The translations under genes were made by a program, and so were the position numbers. Shown piece by piece: positions 54,815 through 64,000 of a DNA stretch of 64,000 nucleotides (within the stretch, counting starts at the first letter, position 1; every line of letters begins with the position of its first letter). The stretch is from contig WYAZ01000171.1 in assembly GCA_011526105.1 (NCBI GenBank), forward strand, positions 1 through 64,000. Direction: 5' to 3'. The notes beneath the pieces were generated by a model. It searched no databases and was not told the origin of the DNA. It saw nothing but the letters and a program-made list of their open reading frames with translations. This DNA comes from Deltaproteobacteria bacterium (GTDB taxonomy: Bacteria > Myxococcota > Kuafuiibacteriia > Kuafuiibacteriales > Kuafuiibacteriaceae).

Positions 54815-54823
54815 GTGGTTATT

Positions 54824-56263
<1,440 letters not shown>

Positions 56264-56276
56264 GGGGGCAGAGATC

Positions 56277-58274
56277 CTAAAAGCCCGCTGACACCGAGGC
56301 GGTGAGCACGTACGCGGCGGGCGAAGCACCTCGGACTTGCAGAAGAACCTCGCCCGTCTCGAGCCCCATCGCCCCGGGGGCTCGTTCGGGTCGAATGGCG
56401 AGGCAGGCGCCGGCGTCGTCGACTGCGCCCTCGGCGAGGCGATCGAAACCGTCAGGCCCAAGGAGACTCAGCTCGAGCCCCAGGGTGTCCGCGCAGCCGA
56501 GCGAATGCCGGCCGAGCAGCGCCTCGATTCGTCCGCCCGCGGGCACACTCAGACGGTAGAGGTCGACGTCGAGCGCGGTGTCCAGCGCGCCGCGCACGCC
56601 CCCTCCGTCCCCCGAGAGCGGCTGAGCTTCCGCCGGGGTGTCGTTCGACTCGCGCTCTGGGACGAGCTGAGCGATGGACTTCCACACCCGGACGAAGCCA
56701 AACGCGTTCTCCGCCCGAACACGCACGAGGCTCGAACTCGTCACCCGCGCGTTCCAAGTCCCCACCGAGGCGAAGGGGGTCGGAAAGCGCGCCCACGCGC
56801 CGGCCGGACCGGAGAGCTCGAGCGTGGAGGCGTTGCGCACCGCGTAGCTCACGGTCGCGGTGACGGCGAGCCCATCGAAGACCTCGGGCTCCACCGAAAA
56901 GGCGTCGATCACCGGTTGGTCGGTCGCCGGCACCTCCAGCTCGGCGATGGACGCTCCGTGGGGGTTGGCGGCGGTGAGCCGAAGCCGTGTGAGAGTGCTG
57001 CTCGCCACGAGCATGACCTCGCCCCGCGAGAGATCGAGGCTCGACGCGGACGCATCGGCTTCGAGCGATAGCGTATCGGCCCCGCGAACTTCAAAGCGCA
57101 GCAGGAAGGGCCGACCCAGGACGGCGAGCGCGGGCTCGGCGACGAGGCTCAGGATGCGAGGTGGGCTCGACAGGACCTCGATTGGAATCTCGCTGTGGAC
57201 CGATCCTTCGAGCGTATTCTCGGCCCACAGCTCGAGCGTGCCGCTGACGGTGGGGGTGAAAGTGAAGGTCCCGACCGCAAGCGGCGAGCTGTAGATCGCG
57301 CGAGCGCGATAGCTGGCTCGTACCCCGTCGGGCGCGTTCTCGGCCTCAAACCAGGTCGTCACCGGCTCTCCGTACTCGACCGAGACCGAACTCGTGCGCA
57401 CGGAGCGCCAACGGGCGCCCGGGGGCTGGGTGACGGTCACGGTGAGCTCACGGTCGAGTTCGGGGAAGTTCGCCCGGCTCACGACGAGCCGAAACTGCTC
57501 CGTCTCGAGCGGCCGAACCTCAACCTCCGCCGCGAGTTCGTCCGAGGAGGAGAGCACCGCGCCCGAGCCGTCGAGCAACGTGACGCGGTCTGCGTTCTCG
57601 ACCCGATAGATGAGGCGAGTGCTCTGCCCGCGAGCGAGCGCGGCGGGCTCGGCGCGAAACACCACGATCCTAGGAGACCCGCGCACCACGACCGTCACCG
57701 CGGCCACCGCGGGTCCGCCACGTCCGGCGGCAGTGAGCAGATAGGTCTCGGTCACCGCCGGCGTGACATTGACGGTACCCAGCGCCCGATCGTCCTCGTC
57801 CAGGACGGCTTCGCCTCGAGTCGTATCGATCCGGACGTGCTCCGCTCGCTGGACCTCCCAGCTGAGTGATGTGCTCTCGCCGGGCCCGATCTCGGCCGGC
57901 ACCGCCAGAAAAGAGACCACTCGAATAGCGTCGTCCCCGTCGAGATCCACATCGACGACCTTCGAGGCCTCGCCCCCGGGACCCTTTGCGCTGAGAACGA
58001 AGCTCGTCGCGCCGTCGATCGGGCCAGTCCGAAAGGTGCCCGCCAGCGGCGCGCCCGAGCGGAGCAGCCCGCCGGGCCGTGCCTCGAGCCGGACTTCTTC
58101 GGCGTTCGAGACCTCCCAGGCGAGGACCACCGGTCGGCCGACCTCGATGCGGGCACTCGAGACGCCCTCGACGCTGAAGTGTCGGATGATCGGCGCCTCG
58201 GAGCCCGGATCGGTGTCCCCGCAGGCGACGAGCAGGCCCAGGAAGGCAGCGAGGAGGGGACGAAAGGGGCTCAT
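56277..58274 (-). CDS. Large lipoprotein with repeated Ig-like domains and a PPC-type C-terminus
   Basis: The 665-residue product has a lipoprotein signal (LLAAFLGLLVAC) and five or six immunoglobulin-like repeats of about 90 residues, each with a PxxVxFxAEP/LxWEVxNAxxVxL pattern (for example LAWEVSNAEEVRLEA, LSWEVQRAEHVRID, LIYRVENADRVTLLD). The C-terminal 130 residues resemble a bacterial pre-peptidase domain (RESNDTPAEAQPL, DVDLYRLSVPAGGRIEALL). A surface adhesive or scaffold role is likely. ATG 58274 is preferred to a GTG at 58292. It is convergent with the regulator, 13 bases apart. Confidence 0.8.
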   Translation of the reverse strand: MSPFRPLLAAFLGLLVACGDTDPGSEAPIIRHFSVEGVSSARIEVGRPVVLAWEVSNAEEVRLEARPGGLLRSGAPLAGTFRTGPIDGATSFVLSAKGPGGEASKVVDVDLDGDDAIRVVSFLAVPAEIGPGESTSLSWEVQRAEHVRIDTTRGEAVLDEDDRALGTVNVTPAVTETYLLTAAGRGGPAVAAVTVVVRGSPRIVVFRAEPAALARGQSTRLIYRVENADRVTLLDGSGAVLSSSDELAAEVEVRPLETEQFRLVVSRANFPELDRELTVTVTQPPGARWRSVRTSSVSVEYGEPVTTWFEAENAPDGVRASYRARAIYSSPLAVGTFTFTPTVSGTLELWAENTLEGSVHSEIPIEVLSSPPRILSLVAEPALAVLGRPFLLRFEVRGADTLSLEADASASSLDLSRGEVMLVASSTLTRLRLTAANPHGASIAELEVPATDQPVIDAFSVEPEVFDGLAVTATVSYAVRNASTLELSGPAGAWARFPTPFASVGTWNARVTSSSLVRVRAENAFGFVRVWKSIAQLVPERESNDTPAEAQPLSGDGGGVRGALDTALDVDLYRLSVPAGGRIEALLGRHSLGCADTLGLELSLLGPDGFDRLAEGAVDDAGACLAIRPERAPGAMGLETGEVLLQVRGASPAAYVLTASVSAGF

Positions 58275-58327
58275 TGTGCGGGGACGCTTCACTCGAAGCC
58301 TACACCGCTGTAAAGACTGAAGAGAAG

Positions 58328-58663
58328 ATGGAAGCCAAAGTGGAAGTCCTGCTCGTCCACGTGAGCGCTCCTCCCTCCGAGGCGCCCGAGCTGGCCCGGC
58401 ATCTGGTCGAGTCCCGGCTCGCGGCCTGCGTGAGCCTCGTGCCCGGCGTACGGTCCGTCTACCGCTGGCAGGGCGCCATCGAAGACGCGGGTGAGACCCT
58501 GCTGGTCATCAAGACCACCGTCCAGGCGTATCCGGCCCTCGAGGAGGCGATTCGAGCGCGTCACTCGTATCAGGTCCCCGAGATCCTAGGGCTGCGAGCG
58601 TCCGAGGCCTCCCTCCCCTACGCGGCTTGGGTCCAAGAGGAAGTGAGGCTGGGCGCATCATGA
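58328..58663 (+). CDS. cutA: Divalent-cation tolerance protein CutA
   Basis: CutA1 is a small trimeric protein linked to metal-ion tolerance. The 111-residue product has the family pattern: ELARHLVESRLAACVSLVPGVRSVYRWQG (residues about 23-51), GETLLVIKTT, and HSYQVPEILGL near the end. ATG 58328 has AGAG upstream; the frame before it is chance. Its last four bases overlap the start of the REC-PilZ gene (ATGA), so the two are coupled, an unusual pairing. Confidence 0.92.
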   Translation: MEAKVEVLLVHVSAPPSEAPELARHLVESRLAACVSLVPGVRSVYRWQGAIEDAGETLLVIKTTVQAYPALEEAIRARHSYQVPEILGLRASEASLPYAAWVQEEVRLGAS

Positions 58664-60090
58664 GACAGCTCCTCGTCGTCGCCGGAGACCGTGCCCTCTC
58701 GAAGTTCGTCGCCGAGACCCTCCTCGGTCGGAAGATCACCCCCAACGACCCCATGATGCAGGGCAACGGCTGGGAGATCGCGCGCGCGCACACCGGTCTC
58801 GAGGCGCTGCTCCTCGTGACGAAGAGCGGCAAGCACTTCGACGCCATCGTGCTCGATCAGCATCTGCCCGACCGAGACGTGCTTCAGCTTCTGGACGCGC
58901 TGCGCAGCTCACCCGAGTCGGAGGAGATCCCCATCTTCGTGATGAGCGAACGCGGACGAGATCATCTCGCCCGCCGGCTCGCCTCGGACGCGTACTTCGT
59001 CGCCGGGTTCATCGACAAACCCGTCACCTCGGAGTCCCTCCGCCGCGGGCTGAAGAACCTGCATCGCACACGCGTGGTGCTGCTCGTGGACGCGATGACC
59101 GAACGGCGCGACGAGTTCGCGAAGGTCCTGAAGCAGGCGGGCTACTCGGTCGATATCGCTTCGGACACCAAGACCGCCCTGAGCCTCGTGGCGAGCAACC
59201 GACCGGACGCGGTCGTCAGCGCCTTGAAGCTTCAAGATCGTTCGGGGGCGTTGCTCTGTCTCGAGCTGAAGCGCCAGCCGGGGACCCACGCCATTCCGGT
59301 GCTTCTGCACGGCCACCTCGACGACCTCGCGAACACCGAAATCGAGGAGAACGCCCATCGCGCGGACGACTTCCTCGGGCCGGACCTGACGGGCGAAGCG
59401 CTCTTGGCTCGGCTCTCCACGCTCGTGGGTCGCGGCACCTCCGGCGTGAGCTCGGCGCCGCCCCCGGGCCTGTCTCTGGTCGCGGGCGACCCCCAAAGCA
59501 CCATGCCGCAGATCAGCAAGCCGATCGTCCAGACGCTGGCCGGCAAAGAGACGGCCGAGCTCAAGAAGGCCGAGCAATGGGAGAACCAAAAGACTCCGAC
59601 CGGAGAGGGCCTCTCTCCGTCGAAAGACCGGACCGAGACCCGGGATGATCTCGATGGCGACGCCAACGGAGGTTCGGCCCGCACCCCCCTGCATCCAAGC
59701 CTGCCCCCGGCTTCCGCTTCGCCTTCTCACAACCCCTCCACGAAGCGGTCGAACCGCCGAGTGCCGTGCAACCTGTCCGTGTCCATCAAGGACGGGGAGA
59801 CGATCTACCGCTCGAGCACGCTCAACATCTCGGACGGCGGCATCCTCATCACCACCGAGCATCCTCTCAAGATCGGCACGCACATCGATCTCACCCTCGA
59901 GCTACCCACCTCGGAGCGGCCCATCACCGCGGTGGGAAAGGTCGCTTGGTTCGGCGCCGCGCCCGCGGGTCCGGACGGTTCGGCGCGGTCCGGCGTCGGG
60001 GTCAAGTTCAGCCGCATCGATCCCAAGGATCTGCAGGCGATCGTCGACTACGTGAACCACATCTCCAAAGTGGTCTACGTCGCGCCTTGA
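58660..60090 (+). CDS. Double receiver - PilZ protein
   Basis: The 476-residue product has a first receiver-like domain (about 1-125) with Asp66 ([10 protein letters not shown]) and Lys120, a second receiver-like domain (about 135-255) whose phosphoacceptor position appears to be Ser187 (DAVVSALKL), a polar linker (about 270-360), and a PilZ domain with the c-di-GMP signature RSNRR and NISDGG. It would sense c-di-GMP and perhaps phosphorylation, likely influencing motility or surface behaviour, which is inference. Coupled to cutA; 31 bases before kbl. Confidence 0.85.
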   Translation: MRQLLVVAGDRALSKFVAETLLGRKITPNDPMMQGNGWEIARAHTGLEALLLVTKSGKHFDAIVLDQHLPDRDVLQLLDALRSSPESEEIPIFVMSERGRDHLARRLASDAYFVAGFIDKPVTSESLRRGLKNLHRTRVVLLVDAMTERRDEFAKVLKQAGYSVDIASDTKTALSLVASNRPDAVVSALKLQDRSGALLCLELKRQPGTHAIPVLLHGHLDDLANTEIEENAHRADDFLGPDLTGEALLARLSTLVGRGTSGVSSAPPPGLSLVAGDPQSTMPQISKPIVQTLAGKETAELKKAEQWENQKTPTGEGLSPSKDRTETRDDLDGDANGGSARTPLHPSLPPASASPSHNPSTKRSNRRVPCNLSVSIKDGETIYRSSTLNISDGGILITTEHPLKIGTHIDLTLELPTSERPITAVGKVAWFGAAPAGPDGSARSGVGVKFSRIDPKDLQAIVDYVNHISKVVYVAP

Positions 60091-60121
60091 CCGAAGTCCT
60101 CCGGCGACGGAGCCTCCGGTC

Positions 60122-61318
60122 ATGTTCGAAGCTCACCGCTCCATCTACGAAGACGCGCTCAAAGAGATCGAGGTCCAAGGCCTCACCAAGCGGGAACGGA
60201 TCATCACCACGCCTCAGGGCGCCGAGATCCGCACCCAAGGCGGCGGCGCGGTCCTCAACTTCTGCGCGAACAACTACCTGGGTCTCGCCAGTCATCCACG
60301 CGTCATCGAAGCCGCCAAGAAGGCCCTCGATGAGCACGGCTTTGGGCTCGCCTCGGTCCGTTTCATCTGCGGCACCCAGGACATCCACCGCGCGCTCGAA
60401 GACGCGCTCTCCAAATATTTGGGCACCGAGGACACCATCCTCTACTCGAGCTGCTTCGACGCCAACGGGGGGCTCTTCGAGACCATCCTGGGGGAACAGG
60501 ACGCGGTGATCTCCGACCAGCTCAACCACGCCTCCATCATCGACGGGATTCGCCTCTCCAAGGCCGAGCGGCATCGCTACCTGCACGGCGACATGAACGA
60601 GCTCGAAGAGCGGCTGAAGGAGACCCAGAAGAGCCGCGTGCGTCTCATCGCCACCGACGGCGTCTTCTCGATGGACGGCGCCTACGCCAAGCTGGATGCG
60701 ATCTGCGACCTCGCCGAGCGTCACCAAGCGATGGTCATGATCGACGACTGCCATGCGACGGGGTTTGTGGGCCGCACCGGCCGCGGGACCCCCGAACACT
60801 GCGGGGTCAGCGGGCGCGTGGACATCATCACCGGCACGCTGGGCAAGGCGCTCGGCGGGGCCTCGGGCGGCTACATCAGCGGCAGAAAGCCGATCATCGA
60901 TCTGTTGCGCCAGCGCTCGCGGCCGTACCTATTCTCGAACACGCTCGCTCCGGCGATTGTGGGCGCCTCGCTCGAGGTGCTGAACATGCTCTCGGAGAGC
61001 ACCGAGTGGCGCGACCGGGTCGAGTTGAACACCCAGCGGTTTCGGGCCGGCATCACGAAGCTGGGCTACACCGTGAAGCCAGGCACGCACCCCATCACGC
61101 CGATCATGCTCGGCGATGCACGGCTCGCGGCCGGACTGGCCGAAGACCTCCTCGAGGAGGGCATCTACGTGGTGGGCTTCTCGTTCCCGGTGGTGCCCAA
61201 GGGTGAGGCGCGCATCCGGGTGCAGCTCTCGGCCGCGCACAGCGAGGCGCAGATCGATCAATGCCTCGCCGCTTTCGAGAAGGTGGGGAGGCAGCGCGGC
61301 CTCATTGGCAAGGCCTGA
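60122..61318 (+). CDS. kbl: Glycine C-acetyltransferase (2-amino-3-ketobutyrate CoA ligase)
   Basis: Kbl cleaves 2-amino-3-ketobutyrate with CoA to glycine and acetyl-CoA in threonine degradation. The 398-residue product is a standard alpha-oxoamine synthase: [44 protein letters not shown] (PLP Asp), and [13 protein letters not shown] with Lys242, two residues from the Escherichia coli lysine position. No threonine dehydrogenase (tdh) gene is in the window. The following terminator belongs to the opposite strand. Confidence 0.93.
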   Translation: MFEAHRSIYEDALKEIEVQGLTKRERIITTPQGAEIRTQGGGAVLNFCANNYLGLASHPRVIEAAKKALDEHGFGLASVRFICGTQDIHRALEDALSKYLGTEDTILYSSCFDANGGLFETILGEQDAVISDQLNHASIIDGIRLSKAERHRYLHGDMNELEERLKETQKSRVRLIATDGVFSMDGAYAKLDAICDLAERHQAMVMIDDCHATGFVGRTGRGTPEHCGVSGRVDIITGTLGKALGGASGGYISGRKPIIDLLRQRSRPYLFSNTLAPAIVGASLEVLNMLSESTEWRDRVELNTQRFRAGITKLGYTVKPGTHPITPIMLGDARLAAGLAEDLLEEGIYVVGFSFPVVPKGEARIRVQLSAAHSEAQIDQCLAAFEKVGRQRGLIGKA

Positions 61319-61322
61319 GCAT

Positions 61323-61356
61323 AAAAAAAGGGCGGGCACCTTTCGGCACCCGCCCT
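61323..61356 (-). terminator. Rho-independent terminator of the lipoprotein gene at 61384
   Basis: In minus-strand RNA 61356-61330 folds into an 11-bp stem with a GAAA tetraloop, two of the pairs being G-U, and is followed by a run of seven or more U (61323-61329). On the plus strand the inner pairs mismatch and no T-tract follows, so kbl does not use it. Confidence 0.85.
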
Positions 61357-61383
61357 CATCGAGCAGAGCTCAGGCGAGCCTTC

Positions 61384-62352
61384 TCAGTCTTCGTAGTCGG
61401 CGAAGGCCGGGTTCGACTCGATCGAGTCCGCGTAGCCCTCTTCCCAGTCGAAGTCGTAGTCGCCGCTGCAGCTACCCGAGCCGTCCGCGTTGAACGTGCA
61501 CTCGATGGAGCCGTCCGAGCCGGTGATGGACAACGTGACGTTGCCACCCGAGTCCTGCGAGATCTTCAGCACGTAGGAGACCTCGACGCCGGAGCTGTCT
61601 CGAACGTAGACCAAAAACTCGGTCTCGGTGCCGTTCTCGCCCTCCACGTAGCGGATGCCGCCGCGCGTGTGCGTGGTGCCAACTTCGCCGCCGCTGGTCG
61701 TGACGTCCCAGGCCATGATGAAGTCGTCGAAGGCGCCCGCGCCGCCGAGCGAGAACTCCATCACGATGACCCCGCTGATGCAGTCGCCGGTCGCGGTGGT
61801 GCAGACGTTGTTGTAGTTCATCTCGAAGCTGCCGCTGCCGCTGGTGAAGTCGTCGCTGTACTCGGCTTCGCCGTCGACATCCATGCTGCCGGTCATGCCG
61901 CTGTTGCAGTCACCGAAGTTGATGCTGTAGCTGTACGATACGCTGCTGCCGCCGCCCGAAGCGCTGACGGAGTTCGGGTCGAAGCAGCCCTCGAAGTCAT
62001 AGCCCTCTTCGGACTGCGCCTGAATGCGCGCCGAGATGGGCGCCGAACGTCGGACGATCTGCTGGTTCAAGCGGTGAATGACGAAGGCCGAGACGCGCGA
62101 GAACGGACCCTCGGAGGCGTTCTGCGACGTGAGTCCGAGCCCACCGAATGGGTTGAGCGCACCCGCGGCGCTGGTCGCGCCGCCCGAAGCGGAGCGCTTG
62201 CCGTTGGCCGCGATGACCGCGTCCTTGTCGGAGGTCTTGCCAGAGGGGCTTTCAAAGTCCGCCTTCACCTTGGCGGTGTCTGGGCCACCACCGCCGCAAG
62301 CGACGGCCATGACCGATGAGAGAGATAGAGCAGTTAGCCACTTGAATTGCAT
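61384..62352 (-). CDS. Lipoprotein of unknown function, Ser/Gly-rich
   Basis: The 322-residue product has a lipoprotein signal (MQFKWLTALSLSSVMAVAC), a low-complexity linker (about 25-75), and a Ser/Gly-rich beta-predicted domain with several Cys pairs (FEGCFDPNS, FGDCNSG, CTTATGDC, ECTFNADGSGSC). No family is recognised. AAGGAG lies eight bases upstream of the ATG. It has its own promoter region (about 165 bases) and its own terminator, so it is monocistronic. Confidence 0.75.
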   Translation of the reverse strand: MQFKWLTALSLSSVMAVACGGGGPDTAKVKADFESPSGKTSDKDAVIAANGKRSASGGATSAAGALNPFGGLGLTSQNASEGPFSRVSAFVIHRLNQQIVRRSAPISARIQAQSEEGYDFEGCFDPNSVSASGGGSSVSYSYSINFGDCNSGMTGSMDVDGEAEYSDDFTSGSGSFEMNYNNVCTTATGDCISGVIVMEFSLGGAGAFDDFIMAWDVTTSGGEVGTTHTRGGIRYVEGENGTETEFLVYVRDSSGVEVSYVLKISQDSGGNVTLSITGSDGSIECTFNADGSGSCSGDYDFDWEEGYADSIESNPAFADYED

Positions 62353-62517
62353 CGAACGTTCTCCTTGGGGCGCCGGAAGCCTGCTCCGGCACGAGCTTAT
62401 GGGCCGGGAACCTAGCGCCGTTTCGCCTTGGGGAGAAGCTCCCCCGGGGATGTGAAGGCGATCACCCCGAGGCGCTCTTACATTTCCCCACGCGCAGAAC
62501 GACGCGAAGGCCCGAGC

Positions 62518-63627
62518 TCAAGGGCGCTTTTGGAGCTGAGGCGGTGTCTCATCTCTGGATTCGATCGCCATGCGCAAGACAGCTTTCAAGAGCTGATTTC
62601 TTCGGACCTCGCCGAGGGTGAGCTTGAGGTCTTCGTAAACACTGGGGTCCTTGATGAGGGCGCCGATGGTGCCTTCGCCCTTGTCGATGCGGCGCACGAT
62701 CTCTCGCAAGGTGCGAGCGGTCTCGGCGAGATCACCCACGGGGTCTTTGCCCGGCTGGGCAAACACGAGCTGATGCACGATGCCGCGCTCTTCGCGCATC
62801 GAGCGGGTGATCGCCTCGATCTGCGTCGCGGCCTGGCCCAGCTCGGCTACGAGCTCCGCCCCCTTTGGGTCATAGATGAGGGCGTTCAAGGCGCCGGGTC
62901 CTTTTCGGATGCTTCGGACGATGTCGCTCACGTCGTCGGCGGTTCCGCGCAAGACCTTGCCGCTCTCGGCGAGGTCGTCGAGCGCCTGGAAGATCCGCTT
63001 TTGGTACGCGTCGTCGTAGACGATGGAGTGCAGGAAACCCCGCCCGCCCTTCACCTCGCTGACGAGCTCCGCCAGCGTCTTCACCAGGTGTCCGAGGTCT
63101 TTCTGGACGTCGCTGTCCGCGACCGCATCCGCGATGTTGCGCACCGAGTTGGTGATCTCGACCGTGTTATCGAGCACGCGATCCGCCTTGACGAGCAAGG
63201 TGGAGATGTCCGCGGCCGCCTTGGCCGGAAGCTCCGAGCCCTCTTGGACCGGCGGGGCGCTTGGGGTGCCCACGAGCACGTCGATGGTTTTGTCGCCGAG
63301 CACACCACGCGAGCCGATGGTGGCGATCGAGTCGGTTCGAATGCGATCGAGCACGGATTCTCGGACCTGAAGCTCGACGACGAGCCGACGATCTTCGGCC
63401 GAGGAGGAGAAGCCGATACCGCGCACCACCCCCACGTCCAAGCCGGCGAGCCGCACGGGGGCTCCGACCTTCAGGCCTTCGACGTCCTCGAATCGGGCGG
63501 TGAGGACCACGCGCCCCTCGAAGGCGTGACGCTCCGCCCCGAGGAGAAAGATCATGACGAGCAGGAGGGACACACCCGCCAGCACGAAGAGCCCCACCTT
63601 CGTTTCGAGGCCGCGGTCTTTCCGCAT
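62518..63627 (-). CDS. MCE/MlaD-family lipid-transport protein
   Basis: This 369-residue protein has an N-terminal membrane anchor (LETKVGLFVLAGVSLLLVMIF) and an MCE domain (about 40-125: LTARFEDVEGLKVGAPVRLAGLDVG and GSRGVLGDKTIDV) followed by a long helical tail. MCE proteins form hexameric periplasmic tunnels or rings that carry lipids between membranes. Its ATPase and permease partners (MlaEF-like) are not in the window. It follows the PilB/GspE-type gene by eight bases. Confidence 0.87.
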   Translation of the reverse strand: MRKDRGLETKVGLFVLAGVSLLLVMIFLLGAERHAFEGRVVLTARFEDVEGLKVGAPVRLAGLDVGVVRGIGFSSSAEDRRLVVELQVRESVLDRIRTDSIATIGSRGVLGDKTIDVLVGTPSAPPVQEGSELPAKAAADISTLLVKADRVLDNTVEITNSVRNIADAVADSDVQKDLGHLVKTLAELVSEVKGGRGFLHSIVYDDAYQKRIFQALDDLAESGKVLRGTADDVSDIVRSIRKGPGALNALIYDPKGAELVAELGQAATQIEAITRSMREERGIVHQLVFAQPGKDPVGDLAETARTLREIVRRIDKGEGTIGALIKDPSVYEDLKLTLGEVRRNQLLKAVLRMAIESRDETPPQLQKRP

Positions 63628-63635
63628 GTTCGGGC

Positions 63636-64000
63636 TCAGTTCTCCAGCTCAGCGGTGACGCGGAAGATCTCTTCGTACGTCGTGACGCCCTGAGCGAGCT
63701 TGCGAATGGCTGCCTGCCGAAGGCTGGTCATGCCATCGGCCATGGCGGCCTTCATGATCTCTTTGCTGTCTTTCCCTTCGTGCACGAGCTTTCGGATCTT
63801 CCTCGAGACGTCGAGCATCTCGAAGACGCCGGTTCGACCGTACAAACCGGTGTGGCGACATCGCACGCAGCCCTGCCCCACTTTGACCGGCAATCGCTTG
63901 GTGGGCTCGTTCGGGTTCACGGGGATACCGAGCGCGAGGATCTGCTCCTCGGAGAGAAACAACTCCATCGCGCAGTCCTGACAGACCTTTCGCACCAGAC
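63636..64000 (-). CDS. PilB/GspE-type secretion ATPase, C-terminal part
   Basis: The window edge cuts this gene; about 121 residues of its C-terminus are visible. The four-cysteine element is clear: LVRKVCQDCAM and, 30 residues later, GCVRCRHTGLYGRTGVFEML, diagnostic for type IV pilus/type II secretion assembly ATPases. The remaining part (KEIMKAAMADGMTSLRQAAIRKLAQGVTTYEEI) ends normally with ELEN. Whether it is PilB or GspE cannot be decided from this fragment. Confidence 0.88.
   Translation of the reverse strand, partial: LVRKVCQDCAMELFLSEEQILALGIPVNPNEPTKRLPVKVGQGCVRCRHTGLYGRTGVFEMLDVSRKIRKLVHEGKDSKEIMKAAMADGMTSLRQAAIRKLAQGVTTYEEIFRVTAELEN

Noticed and set aside
61330-61356. The hairpin as a kbl terminator
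   Set aside because: Inner pairs mismatch on the plus strand and no T-tract follows; it fits the minus-strand lipoprotein gene.

Overview
The window is GC-rich chromosomal DNA from a Gram-negative bacterium, most likely a member of the Myxococcota (Polyangia-like). Evidence for this is indirect: many predicted lipoproteins with short lipoboxes, Cys-rich and Ig-repeat surface lipoproteins, a ParB-like/SirB1-like gene pair, an NtrC-type regulator, a double-receiver PilZ protein, and a type-2 isoleucyl-tRNA synthetase with an extra domain. No phylogenetic marker was searched, so this placement is inference. There are no rRNA or tRNA genes, no CRISPR array and no intact insertion sequence.

Layout. 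(1) 134-10768, all on the minus strand, is the translation/RNA superoperon in transcription order rimP, nusA, a ylxR-ylxQ fusion, infB, ylxP, rbfA, truB, rpsO, pnp, dut, mostly with overlapping or few-base junctions. A long inverted repeat lies in the rpsO-pnp spacer. (2) 10962-18225 holds a nitroreductase, ileS, and a nitrilase / OmpA-like lipoprotein / FemAB-like acyltransferase run. (3) Two 159-bp copies of a miniature inverted-repeat element, in opposite orientation, flank that run; one copy has interrupted an older long hairpin. (4) 18385-36000 carries a sodium/solute symporter, a secreted hydrolase and M20 peptidase pair, ParB-like and SirB1-like genes, an AceE-type dehydrogenase E1 divergent from a Trp-repressor-family gene with a GTACTAGTAC palindrome between them, an ABC exporter with a TlpA-like thioredoxin, a Gly-rich protein of unknown function, rpmG and lipoproteins. 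(5) 36053-42368 holds kdsD, a barrel-like outer-membrane protein, an RNase E/G with a long tail, and guaB. (6) 42546-45445 is a small accessory stretch with a methyltransferase, an orphan protein, an LRAT-like protein with a C-terminal membrane anchor, and a lipoprotein.

(7) 45648-51437 is a tight five-gene minus-strand operon that reads as a complete route from phosphoenolpyruvate to a 2-aminoethylphosphonate lipid: PEP mutase fused to a nucleotidyltransferase-like domain, phosphonopyruvate decarboxylase, a separate nucleotidyltransferase, an aminoethylphosphonate aminotransferase, and a CDP-alcohol phosphatidyltransferase. This is the most interesting system in the window. (8) 51631-64000 has yqgE/algH, dapF, gph, an NtrC-type regulator, lipoproteins, cutA, a REC-REC-PilZ protein, kbl, an MCE protein, and the 3' end of a PilB/GspE-type ATPase cut by the window edge. 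The spacer between gph and the regulator (54522-54823) looks like it encodes a structured minus-strand RNA ending in its own terminator.

Start codons were chosen from ribosome-binding sites, signal peptides, family N-termini and overlaps with neighbours; doubtful ones are stated. All family assignments come from reading motifs in the translations, not from database searches.
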